Part shown: in pieces, positions 1-7,382 of the stretch
Layout: each line of letters starts with the position of its first letter
How positions within the stretch are numbered: the first letter of the stretch is position 1
NCBI GenBank assembly: GCA_900551645.1
Contig: URWP01000074.1
Coordinates: 1-11,277 of the forward strand
Length of the DNA stretch: 11,277 nt
Reading direction: 5' to 3'
DNA from: an uncultured Bacteroides sp.
GTDB lineage: Bacteria > Bacteroidota > Bacteroidia > Bacteroidales > Bacteroidaceae
Program-made: the position numbers and the translations under genes
Notes under the pieces: model-generated
Databases searched by the model: none
The model's input: only the letters and a program-made list of their open reading frames with translations
Told to the model about the DNA's origin: nothing

Positions 1-452
1 AGGGTATGACAGCCGATGCACAAGGAAACTATATTCCCTTTACTCAAAAACTGGATGACGGCATCGGACTGGTGATGGCTTCAGTCAGTATTCCACTGTT
101 CCATTGGGGAGAAGGATTGAAGAAGGTAAAGAAGGCCAAACTAGACTTATTGAGTGCACAGTTAGATTTACAGAAAAATACCCGCCTGCTGAATATAGAG
201 ACACGACAAGCCGTCCAAAATCTGACTGATGGGTATAATATGGTGCAAACTGCCCAAGCCGGTTCCGCACAGGCAGAAGAAAACCTACGGGTGATGCGTG
301 ACCGCTATGCCAACGGCCTTAGCACACTGACGGATTTACTGGACGCCCAATCCCAATGGCAACAGGCCGAAAGCAACCGCATTGAGGCATTGACTCAATA
401 CAAAATCTATGAAACAGAATACCTGCGCTGTACCGGACAGCTGAATGATTAA
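1..452 (+). CDS. TolC-family outer-membrane efflux protein, C-terminal fragment
   Basis: This is the 3' end of a gene that begins left of the window; the reading frame is open to the left edge, so the ATG at position 6 is probably internal. About 149 residues remain. They include a beta-strand-like segment typical of the outer-membrane barrel of TolC proteins (SVSIPLFHWGEG, about residues 27-38 counted from the ATG at 6), a long amphipathic helix rich in Q, A, L and K, and the family's repeat-end signature around YANGLSTLTDLLDAQ. TolC-like proteins form the trimeric outer-membrane channel of tripartite RND or ABC exporters. The pump and adaptor genes would be expected upstream, outside the window. 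The gene converges with galK, leaving 72 nt between the two stop codons. Family assignment is firm; the exported substrate is unknown. Confidence 0.88.
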   Translation, partial: GMTADAQGNYIPFTQKLDDGIGLVMASVSIPLFHWGEGLKKVKKAKLDLLSAQLDLQKNTRLLNIETRQAVQNLTDGYNMVQTAQAGSAQAEENLRVMRDRYANGLSTLTDLLDAQSQWQQAESNRIEALTQYKIYETEYLRCTGQLND

Positions 453-458
453 ATAAAA

Positions 459-491
459 AATCCCCTTGCAGAGTATCTTTGCAAGGGGATT
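459..491 (-). terminator. Rho-independent terminator of the galactose operon
   Basis: A perfect 12-bp inverted repeat (AATCCCCTTGCA, 9-nt loop, TGCAAGGGGATT) lies 33 nt past the galK stop codon. Read on the minus strand, the hairpin runs directly into a T-rich tract (the A-run at 451-460 on the plus strand), the classic layout of an intrinsic terminator for galK. In the plus direction only a weak T-tract follows (CAAATTTAT), so it may stop transcription from the tolC-like gene less efficiently. Its T-tract overlaps the last bases of the convergent gene, so one element probably separates both units. Confidence 0.88.
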
Positions 492-524
492 CAAATTTAT
501 GTAGACTATGGAAACAACCTACAA

Positions 525-1679
525 TTAGCAGAGTTTACGAGAACCGTCGCTGATTACAACATCGTAAACTTTCGGACTACGACCGAATTTTTCTTTATAA
601 CGGTCTTTCACTGTACTGATAAATGTTTCATACAACTCATTCTTTACCAAGTTGATGGTACATCCACCGAAACCGCCACCCATGATACGTGAACCGGTTA
701 CGCCGCAATCGAAAGCAATGTCGTTCAAGAAATCAAGTTCTTCGCAACTTACTTCATACAGCTTGCTCATGCCATGATGAGTTTCATACATTTTCTGTCC
801 GACTGTCTCATAATCGCCTTTCTCCAACGCATCGCATACATCCAATACACGCTGGATTTCTTCGATTACATATTCCGCACGCTTATAATCTTCTTCAGAA
901 ACCTTGTCTTTTACTTCATTCAACATATCCATGCTGCAATCACGCAAGAATTCAACTTCCGGATGAGTAGCCTTGATAGCTGCAACTACAGCTTCGCAAC
1001 TCTGGCGGCGTTTATTATAAGCAGAAGAAGCCAGTTCGTGTTTGACCACCGAATCCACCAAAACCAGACGATAGCCTTCCGGTTTGAATGGGAAATACTG
1101 ATATTCCAATGAACGGCAATCCAAACGGATAAGATGTCCTTCTTTACCAAATACAGAAGCAAACTGATCCATGATACCACAGTTTACACCACAATAGTTG
1201 TGTTCTGTAGCCTGACCTACCTTAGCCAATTCGAATTTATCAATTTTATTGTCACCAAAGAGATCGTTCAAAGCAAAAGCATAGGTAGACTCCAAAGCTG
1301 CAGATGAAGACATACCAGCACCCAGAGGCACATCACCGGCAAAAGCAGTATTGAAACCTTTTACGTCTACACCACGCTTAATCATTTCACGGCAAACACC
1401 GAAGATATAACGTGCCCAGCTTGCTTTCGGAGCATCTTCTTCATTCAAACCAAATTCTACGTAATCTTTCAAGTCTATAGAATACGCACAAACTTTATCT
1501 TTTCCATTCGGTTTGATTTCAGCAATCATTCCTTTGTCTACAGCACCCGGAAATACAAAACCACCGTTATAATCTGTATGTTCACCAATCAAATTAATAC
1601 GTCCCGGGGAAGCATATACTGAGCCTGTTGTACCATCAAAGTGTTTAATGAAACGGCTTCTCACAAATTCTATATCCAT
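525..1679 (-). CDS. galK: Galactokinase (GHMP kinase family)
   Basis: Galactokinase phosphorylates alpha-D-galactose at C1 with ATP, the first committed step of the Leloir pathway, in the cytoplasm. The 384-residue product has all three family signatures. They are the galactokinase motif PGRINLIGEHTDYNGG at 25-40, the GHMP ATP-binding loop PLGAGMSSSAALE at 118-130, and the C-terminal glycine-rich motif around RIMGGGFGGC at 331-340. Asp171 in CGIMDQF matches the catalytic aspartate of the family and Arg27 its partner arginine. The ATG at 1679 is chosen because it gives the usual length and N-terminus. An upstream TTG at 1733 would add 18 odd residues and would sit inside a hairpin. It is the last gene of the galM-transporter-galK unit, 73 nt after the transporter stop, and is followed by a strong terminator. 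Confidence 0.97.
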   Translation of the reverse strand: MDIEFVRSRFIKHFDGTTGSVYASPGRINLIGEHTDYNGGFVFPGAVDKGMIAEIKPNGKDKVCAYSIDLKDYVEFGLNEEDAPKASWARYIFGVCREMIKRGVDVKGFNTAFAGDVPLGAGMSSSAALESTYAFALNDLFGDNKIDKFELAKVGQATEHNYCGVNCGIMDQFASVFGKEGHLIRLDCRSLEYQYFPFKPEGYRLVLVDSVVKHELASSAYNKRRQSCEAVVAAIKATHPEVEFLRDCSMDMLNEVKDKVSEEDYKRAEYVIEEIQRVLDVCDALEKGDYETVGQKMYETHHGMSKLYEVSCEELDFLNDIAFDCGVTGSRIMGGGFGGCTINLVKNELYETFISTVKDRYKEKFGRSPKVYDVVISDGSRKLC

Positions 1680-1717
1680 AACATTTAAATTTAAAAGGTT
1701 AATATTAATATAAGGAA

Positions 1718-1740
1718 TCCGGGCTTGAATCAAGCCCGGA
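1718..1740 (-). other. Perfect intercistronic hairpin between transporter gene and galK
   Basis: TCCGGGCTTG, a 3-nt loop, then CAAGCCCGGA form a 10-bp GC-rich perfect stem. It starts 12 nt after the transporter stop codon and ends 38 nt before the galK ATG. On the minus strand it is followed by TTCCTTATATTAATATTAAC, which is AT-rich but lacks the uninterrupted T-run of an intrinsic terminator. It may therefore protect the 3' end of the upstream message, cause partial termination, or mark a processing site that sets the galK:transporter ratio. The structure is seen directly; the role is inferred. Confidence 0.72.
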
Positions 1741-1752
1741 CAAAGGCAATTC

Positions 1753-3246
1753 TTAATCTACAGGAATATCTTTGTTGACATTCTTACAGCCTACCAGGCC
1801 ATAGAACAACAGATAAGCAAGCATGGCTACAATCAACCAGTAGCTGGCCATATAACCTACCGCATCAGAGATGACTTGCTGCAACAACGGGAAGATACCT
1901 CCACCCACAACCATCATCATAAAGATACCGGATGCCTGGGCTGTATATTTACCCAAACCTTCTACAGCCAGGTTGAAGATACCACCCCACATGACAGAAG
2001 TACAAAGACCGCAAAGCACCAGGAACAGACAGCTGACCGGTACCAACGGAGTTTTCATGGAATTCATTACATCTGTCGGAGTCAGACTCATGCCCTGCAA
2101 TAAATCAGCATGTGCCATCAGGTTTTCTTCTGTCGGATTGTCAATGAACAAAGCTACCTGATCGGCAGGAACGCCGGCATTAGTCAGGATTTCAGAAGTC
2201 TTGGCAACCGGGTCGTATACGAAAGATGGAACATTGAATCCTACACTCTTCGGTGTGAATATAGCAATCGCAATGAAAAGAATAGCCAATGCAGAAGCAG
2301 TTATCAGCTGTGAACGAGTAGAAACCTTTCCACTGATAATACTACTGGTCAAACGACCAACCAACATCAGCAACCAGTAGATAGCAGCAATAGCACCACC
2401 GATAGCAGCTCCATTTGTCAGAATACCGGCACCTTTCTCGCTAGAGTCTGCCAAATAGAAATTCAATGTACCAGGTATACCGATTTCAATACCTACATAA
2501 ATAAAGATACCGATAACACCCAAAACCGTATGACGGAAACTCCAGGGACTGTGAGAGAATTTTTCCTTCGCTGCGCCTTCTCCTTTCTTTCTCATGTGAG
2601 GCTCAGGAATATTCACAAACGAAATAACAATGAAAGTGAATGCGAACACACCCATAGCGATAAACAGCAGAGGAGCTACATCTGACATGGCTGTTTTCGG
2701 AGTAACAGTACCAATCAGCACACCTACAAACAGCGGGGTCAATGTACCAGACAAAGAGTTCAACGCACCACCAGTCTGAATCAGCTGATTACCTTTATTA
2801 CCGCCACCACCTAACAGGTTCAACATCGGATTTACAACTGTATTCAACATACAAACGCTGAAACCGCAGACAAAAGCACCTAACAGATAGATGATAAAAT
2901 TCAATTTAATGGAATATTCGCCCAATGAGAATACATCTACATCGGCTCCGAAAAGGCTGGATAAATACTGAATCAACAAGCCGACAAAACCGACTGCCAT
3001 AGCAATCAATGATGTCTTCTTATATCCGATTTTTACCAGCATATTACCGGCAGGAATACCCATGAAAAGGTATGCCAGAAAGTTCATCATGTTACCCATC
3101 ATACCCAATGTGTTGGCACCGGCATACTGGTTCTTCCAGATTGTACCGAACGGTGCAGCTAAGTTGGTAACAAATGAAATCATCGCAAACAGGAAAAACA
3201 TCGTAATGATTGCGATGACATTAGTTTTTTGTTTTTGTTGCTCCAT
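1753..3246 (-). CDS. Glucose/galactose MFS transporter (FHS family, GluP/FucP-like)
   Basis: A 497-residue, strongly hydrophobic inner-membrane protein with the spacing of a 12-helix major facilitator. Family hallmarks are the VVNPMLNLLGG motif near 137-147, the NQLIQTGGALNSLSGTLTP stretch at 153-171, and WGGIFNLAVEGLGKYTAQASG at 420-440. The last corresponds to the conserved region of FucP and GluP sugar/proton symporters. The substrate is most likely galactose and/or glucose, given galM upstream and galK downstream. One unusual trait is a soluble stretch of about 65-70 residues at roughly 331-400, rich in D, E, N, T and P, where the family normally has a short inter-helix loop. The start ATG lies 61 nt after galM, with an AT-rich leader and no Shine-Dalgarno sequence. 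Family assignment is firm; exact sugar preference is inferred from context. Confidence 0.92.
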   Translation of the reverse strand: MEQQKQKTNVIAIITMFFLFAMISFVTNLAAPFGTIWKNQYAGANTLGMMGNMMNFLAYLFMGIPAGNMLVKIGYKKTSLIAMAVGFVGLLIQYLSSLFGADVDVFSLGEYSIKLNFIIYLLGAFVCGFSVCMLNTVVNPMLNLLGGGGNKGNQLIQTGGALNSLSGTLTPLFVGVLIGTVTPKTAMSDVAPLLFIAMGVFAFTFIVISFVNIPEPHMRKKGEGAAKEKFSHSPWSFRHTVLGVIGIFIYVGIEIGIPGTLNFYLADSSEKGAGILTNGAAIGGAIAAIYWLLMLVGRLTSSIISGKVSTRSQLITASALAILFIAIAIFTPKSVGFNVPSFVYDPVAKTSEILTNAGVPADQVALFIDNPTEENLMAHADLLQGMSLTPTDVMNSMKTPLVPVSCLFLVLCGLCTSVMWGGIFNLAVEGLGKYTAQASGIFMMMVVGGGIFPLLQQVISDAVGYMASYWLIVAMLAYLLFYGLVGCKNVNKDIPVD

Positions 3247-3307
3247 GGTTTAAATAAAAGTGTATTAAGTTATAATTTAAGTTAATTCGACAGGAAGTAT
3301 CACTTAG

Positions 3308-4402
3308 TTATTTTTCTACTCCAAACTTATAAACAGTTACCTGATGATATGTTTCTCCCGGATTCAGGATAGCTGACGGGAAATGAGCTTTATTCGGAGT
3401 ATCTGGAAAATGTTGTGCTTCGAAACAAATAGCACTGCGAGCAGGGAAAGTGGCCCCATGCCAACCAGAGAATCCATTCAGCCAATTAGAAGTATAAAGC
3501 TGTACACCCGGTTCTGTAGTATACATTTCCAACGAACGTCCACTGACAGGTTCCACACATTTTACAGCAAAACTCAAGGCACCAGCTTCTGGTTTGTTCA
3601 ATACATAACAATGATCATACCCGGCTCCGTAAACCAACTGTTGGAAAGGTTCATTGATACGGCTTCCCACCACATGAGGTGTACGGAAGTCCATCGGAGT
3701 ATCGGCCACTTTCAGAATTTCTCCGGTTGTGATAGACACTTCATCCATCGGAGTATAATAATCAGCATTGATTGTAAGAATATTATTTTCGACACTTTGA
3801 GTCGGATTGGCCAATCCGGAAAGGCTGAAGAATGCATGATGAGTAAGGTTTACCAACGTACGTTTATCAGTAGTAGCCTTGTATTCGATAATCAGTTCAT
3901 TGGAATCAGACAGTGTGTAGACAACCTTTACATTTAGATTTCCCGGAAAGCCCTCTTCCCCATCAGCAGAAAGATATGTCAGTACCACCGAATTTTTTGA
4001 AGTCTGTTCAGCATCCCATACACGGGCATGAAATCCTGTAGGTCCACCATGTAAAGAATTAGGACCATTATTGATAGCTAATGTATATTCTTTACCATCC
4101 AAAGAGAATTTACCTTTGCAGATACGGTTTCCATACCGACCTATCAATGTACTCAAGAATGGTTCCGGACTATTGATTACCTTATCTATAGTATCATGTC
4201 CCTGAATCACATTACCTAAATTTCCATTCTTATCCGGAACCATGATTGCCAGAATGGCACCACCGTAATTTGTTACTGCTACCTCAGCCCCATTATTATT
4301 TGACAGAATAAATAAATCGGTCTCTTTACCTTGAACCGTTTTTTGGAAATCAGTGCGTTTCAATCCGCTCAGATTATCCTCGCGATAAAATGTGTTATTC
4401 AT
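3308..4402 (-). CDS. galM: Aldose 1-epimerase (galactose mutarotase), cytoplasmic type
   Basis: Converts beta-D-galactose to the alpha anomer used by galactokinase. The 364-residue product is of normal length and has no signal peptide, so it should act in the cytoplasm, unlike secreted mutarotases also found in Bacteroides. Visible motifs are RYGNRI at 89-94, NSLHGG at 115-120 (His118 in the sugar site), NLTHHAFFSL at 185-194 (His189 as catalytic acid), YDHCY at 262-266, and FEAQHFPDTPN at 327-337 (Glu328 as catalytic base). The residue before the catalytic histidine is His rather than the Asn common in other phyla. It is the first gene of the galactose operon, and a promoter with an overlapping palindrome lies just upstream. 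The folC stop codon is 95 nt upstream. Confidence 0.95.
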   Translation of the reverse strand: MNNTFYREDNLSGLKRTDFQKTVQGKETDLFILSNNNGAEVAVTNYGGAILAIMVPDKNGNLGNVIQGHDTIDKVINSPEPFLSTLIGRYGNRICKGKFSLDGKEYTLAINNGPNSLHGGPTGFHARVWDAEQTSKNSVVLTYLSADGEEGFPGNLNVKVVYTLSDSNELIIEYKATTDKRTLVNLTHHAFFSLSGLANPTQSVENNILTINADYYTPMDEVSITTGEILKVADTPMDFRTPHVVGSRINEPFQQLVYGAGYDHCYVLNKPEAGALSFAVKCVEPVSGRSLEMYTTEPGVQLYTSNWLNGFSGWHGATFPARSAICFEAQHFPDTPNKAHFPSAILNPGETYHQVTVYKFGVEK

Positions 4403-4428
4403 ATATTAAAATCTTTCTATTTACACAA

Positions 4429-4447
4429 ATGCAATTTGCATGCAAAT
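4429..4447. promoter_or_regulatory. Operator-like palindrome in the galM promoter
   Basis: Two overlapping symmetric elements are present. One is the perfect 14-bp palindrome ATTTGCATGCAAAT at 4434-4447. The other is ATGCAA-T-TTGCAT at 4429-4441. As a result ATGCAA occurs twice in the same orientation, 11 bp apart, close to one helical turn. The element covers the proposed -7 box and the expected transcription start of galM, a typical position for repressor binding. No candidate regulator gene is in the window, so the binding protein is unknown. Confidence 0.5.
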
Positions 4448-4474
4448 AAAAAGATTTTATTCAATATTCCCAAA
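4443..4474 (-). promoter_or_regulatory. Putative Bacteroides-type -33/-7 promoter for galM operon
   Basis: On the minus strand TTTG (4474-4471) is followed after 20 nt by TTTATTTG (4450-4443). This matches the Bacteroides consensus TTTG - about 19-20 nt - TAnnTTTG with one mismatch, in the second base of the -7 box. It would start transcription roughly 30-35 nt before the galM ATG. The position directly upstream of the operon supports the call, but the motif is short and AT-rich sequence is common here. Confidence 0.5.
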
Positions 4475-4497
4475 CTTTTTCTCAAAAAGAAATCGGA

Positions 4498-5784
4498 TTA
4501 TTTCATCGAACTCAACAAGTCAGCAACAATAAAACTACTGCCACCGACAAAAATCAAATCCTTATCAGTCGCCATAGCTTTTGCTGCTGTCAAAGCTGTA
4601 CAGACATCAGGATAAGAATTTCCCCGCAATCCGAGTTTTTCAGCCAGTCCCTTCACCTGCTCTGCCGGAAGTGCACGCTGTACACTGGCACGGGTAAAAT
4701 AATAAGAAGCAGACTTAGGCAATAAGGCCAAGACCCCACTGATATCTTTGTCATTCACCATTCCCATCACAATATGTAACTTATCGAATTTCTGTACAGA
4801 AAGTTGCTCTACAATATATGAAATACCTCCTACATTATGTCCTGTATCACAGATAACTGTAGGACACGAACCAACTTTCTGCCAACGTCCCATCAATCCA
4901 GTCAGCTCGCAGACACAGGCAAAACCTTTCCGCACAGACTCATCTGTGAACACATATCCCAACCTTTTCAACTGACGGATAGCCGACAACAAGGTATTGG
5001 TATTCTTCAATTGACAAAAGCCTCCCAATTCTCCTTCCAAATCAGGATATTCTCTGGTCTGATACAAATATTTTCCATCCGAAGTCCGGGTATACGAAAG
5101 TAACAACTGCTCTTCTTCTGCAAAGACTATCGGAGCTTCCATTTCGTGAGATTTCTGTAAAAATACAGGCTTAGTCTCATCGGTTGTCTCTCCTATTACA
5201 ACCGGTACATTCCGCTTGATGATTCCTGCTTTCTCTGAAGCAATCTTAGCCAATGTATTTCCTAAGAACTGTATATGGTCAAAGCTGATGTTCGTAATAA
5301 CGCACAAGTCCGGGTGAATGATATTAGTACAATCCAAACGACCACCCAATCCGACTTCAATCACCGCCACATCTACTTGCTGTTCTGCAAAATAACGGAA
5401 AGCCATTGCTGTAGTCAATTCGAAGAAAGAAGGATGAAGAGGTTCGAAGAAGTCACGGTATTTCTCCACAAAATCAATTACATACGATTCAGGTATAGGT
5501 TCACCGTTTATACGGATACGTTCGCGAAAATCCACCAAATGCGGAGATGTATAAAGTCCTGTCCGATAACCGGCACTTTGCAGAATGGCAGCCAATGTAT
5601 GTGAACAAGACCCCTTTCCATTGGTTCCGGCTACATGGATGGTACGGAAAGAACGGTGAGGATGACCAAAATAGGTATCCAACGTATGTGTATTTTCTAG
5701 TCCTTCCTTATAAGCGTCCTTTCCTACGTGCTGAAACAAAGGGGCGCTAGTAAATAAATAATGGAGCGTTTCTTGATAATTCAT
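4498..5784 (-). CDS. folC: Bifunctional dihydrofolate synthase / folylpolyglutamate synthase
   Basis: Adds glutamate to dihydropteroate to make dihydrofolate and extends polyglutamate tails on folates, in the cytoplasm. The 428-residue product belongs to the Mur-ligase superfamily. It has the ATP P-loop GTNGKGS at 53-59, the VIEVGLGGRLDCTN segment at 141-154, TNISFDHIQFLGNT at 164-177, and SEKAGIIK at 183-190, which carries the lysine that is usually carbamylated. The C-terminal domain starts near LMGRWQ at 297-302, with DTGHN at 313-317 in the place of the more usual DGAHN. The ATG at 5784 gives the expected N-terminus MNYQETLHYLF; a TTG at 5811 would add nine residues and is less likely. 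No strong terminator follows the stop codon, so some read-through into galM is possible. It is a housekeeping gene with no evident link to its neighbours. Confidence 0.96.
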   Translation of the reverse strand: MNYQETLHYLFTSAPLFQHVGKDAYKEGLENTHTLDTYFGHPHRSFRTIHVAGTNGKGSCSHTLAAILQSAGYRTGLYTSPHLVDFRERIRINGEPIPESYVIDFVEKYRDFFEPLHPSFFELTTAMAFRYFAEQQVDVAVIEVGLGGRLDCTNIIHPDLCVITNISFDHIQFLGNTLAKIASEKAGIIKRNVPVVIGETTDETKPVFLQKSHEMEAPIVFAEEEQLLLSYTRTSDGKYLYQTREYPDLEGELGGFCQLKNTNTLLSAIRQLKRLGYVFTDESVRKGFACVCELTGLMGRWQKVGSCPTVICDTGHNVGGISYIVEQLSVQKFDKLHIVMGMVNDKDISGVLALLPKSASYYFTRASVQRALPAEQVKGLAEKLGLRGNSYPDVCTALTAAKAMATDKDLIFVGGSSFIVADLLSSMK

Positions 5785-5947
5785 AAGCCAGCCTGTTTTT
5801 AAGGACTGCAAATATCATGAATTTCCAGAAAAAAGCGATGGATTTCGGCACTTTTCTTCTAAGAAAGAGTATACATTTTACTGACAGTTCATTTACGCCT
5901 CATCAAAATCCACTCAAGTCTTCCGAACATCCACATATAAATAAATC

Positions 5948-5980
5948 ACCCCGATAACGGATCCGTCACGTTACCGGGGT
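5948..5980 (-). terminator. Terminator at the end of the PUL operon
   Basis: ACCCCGATAACG, a 9-nt loop and CGTTACCGGGGT form a 12-bp stem with one A/C mismatch. The hairpin begins 25 nt past the stop codon of the binding-lipoprotein gene. On the minus strand the stem is followed by GATTTATTTATATG, a moderately T-rich tail. It marks the end of the PUL transcript and separates it from folC. Confidence 0.75.
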
Positions 5981-6005
5981 AAAAATCATACACAATAAAT
6001 ACTGA

Positions 6006-7355
6006 TTATTTCTTAACAGCATACATAACAGCATGAGCCGGATCGGTCATATCGACTGTTATGACATAAGTAGTACCTGATTCGAGAGTTACCCCCTCTT
6101 TCAACCAAACATTACCATCATCATTAGGACCAGGATTGACAATAAAGAAGTCGTTCTCCGAAGTTATACGGTCACTCTTATATTCATTTCCCCAGTTTTT
6201 TCCACCATAGAATTTGAAATTTACTCCATCAACAGTTATCTGTTCACCGGCCACAACCGTCAACTGATACTTCTTGGGTTCTATCGGAGACATACAAATA
6301 GCCCCATTACCACCATCCCAACTGGGAGCACCTATATAAGAAGGTTTACCGATGGATTCTGTTCCTAAAGTACCCGAACCTCCTACAATATATAATGCTC
6401 CTGTTCCATCGGTCTGCAAAGTAGCATCAGCCATTGCAGCATCCAATACTTCAACTTTAAAATATTCTTTCTGAGTATCAGCTGTAATACGATAATTACC
6501 ACTAACTGGAATAAAAGTTAATGAACCGTCATCAGCTTTTGTAAAGAAGTCTGGATCAACCCAATAATTCTCATAATTCGGTACTCCTTCAAATATAACA
6601 GCCTCACCTTGTTCCATAGTTGTTTCTATCTTCAATGTACTAGCATCTACTTGAGTAAACTCCTGTCCGTTCATCTTCATTGAAATAAAAGGAGACCCTG
6701 CATAAGTTAATGTATTGAAAGTTACTTCGTAAGTCCCAGCCTCCAAGGCTGAGAATGGGATATAACTGTTTGTCCCTTCTGTAATTGTCCCATCACTAGA
6801 ATATCCAAAAGTAATTTCATTCCCATTAGTGCCATATGCCGGAGCTTTGATATATGCATTCAGTTTTTGTGGAAACTCTGCTGTTACAGCATATTGGTTT
6901 TCACCTACACGAGGCATATCCAACTGCTGTCCATCTTCTGTAACAAGTACAAGATTTTCAAACTGTGGACGGACACAATTCACCTCGACAGTTTTTTCAA
7001 CTATCGTAAAATGTATGTTCTGTAAAATATACTTCAACGTAGCTGTTCCATTGGGGATATCCTTGTAATAAGGTACAAAAATCTTTCCACTATAATCTTT
7101 ACCGCTTACTTTTGTACGGATTACAGTTTCGGATACCATTTCTTCACCAAAATAAAGTTGAGCCTTTAACGTAGACAAAGGAACATCCATATCCGAAGCA
7201 TTGACCGTAAATGCCAGGCTATCTCCAAAATATGCGTTTGCAATTTCTGTCTTTACCTCCATTATGGGATTACCGGGTCCCAAATCCTCTTCCTTACAGG
7301 AATTCATAAACAGTATTCCAGCCACCATTGTGGCAACCCAAAATATCTTTTTCAT
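6006..7355 (-). CDS. Surface glycan-binding-type lipoprotein of the PUL (SGBP candidate)
   Basis: A 449-residue lipoprotein with no catalytic motif that I recognise. The signal peptide ends at a lipobox-like MNSC with the lipidated cysteine at 20. It is followed by KEED, matching the acidic surface-export signal of Bacteroides lipoproteins, so the protein is probably on the cell surface. Residues about 30-130, 130-220 and 220-310 look like beta-sandwich, Ig-like modules. Residues about 315-449 form a separate domain with aromatic clusters (W346, W388, W417) and an FKFYGGKNWGNEY stretch reminiscent of SusE/SusF-type binding modules. I recall similar proteins annotated as DUF5121/DUF5125, but this is from memory. 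It starts 27 nt after the GH30 gene and is last in the operon. Its position matches the glycan-binding protein of the B. thetaiotaomicron beta-1,6-glucan locus. Binding of beta-glucan is inferred. Confidence 0.8.
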   Translation of the reverse strand: MKKIFWVATMVAGILFMNSCKEEDLGPGNPIMEVKTEIANAYFGDSLAFTVNASDMDVPLSTLKAQLYFGEEMVSETVIRTKVSGKDYSGKIFVPYYKDIPNGTATLKYILQNIHFTIVEKTVEVNCVRPQFENLVLVTEDGQQLDMPRVGENQYAVTAEFPQKLNAYIKAPAYGTNGNEITFGYSSDGTITEGTNSYIPFSALEAGTYEVTFNTLTYAGSPFISMKMNGQEFTQVDASTLKIETTMEQGEAVIFEGVPNYENYWVDPDFFTKADDGSLTFIPVSGNYRITADTQKEYFKVEVLDAAMADATLQTDGTGALYIVGGSGTLGTESIGKPSYIGAPSWDGGNGAICMSPIEPKKYQLTVVAGEQITVDGVNFKFYGGKNWGNEYKSDRITSENDFFIVNPGPNDDGNVWLKEGVTLESGTTYVITVDMTDPAHAVMYAVKK

Positions 7356-7382
7356 GGTTCTGATCTTTAATGTTTTTTGTTT

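Noticed and set aside
1680..1733. N-terminal extension of galactokinase from a TTG at 1733
   Set aside because: It would place translation initiation inside the 1718-1740 hairpin and add residues unlike any galactokinase; the ATG at 1679 gives the normal N-terminus.
3247..3307. Direct repeat of TTAAGTT in the galM-transporter spacer
   Set aside because: It is short and in very AT-rich sequence, so it is likely chance.
5785..5811. N-terminal extension of FolC from a TTG at 5811
   Set aside because: The ATG at 5784 gives the expected FolC start and length; the nine extra residues have no family support.
5785..5947. Possible folC promoter with a TATTTG element near 5809-5814
   Set aside because: No TTTG box is found at the right distance upstream, and the AT-rich stem at 5853-5866 is too weak to call; I see no supportable element in this spacer beyond the terminator at 5948-5980.
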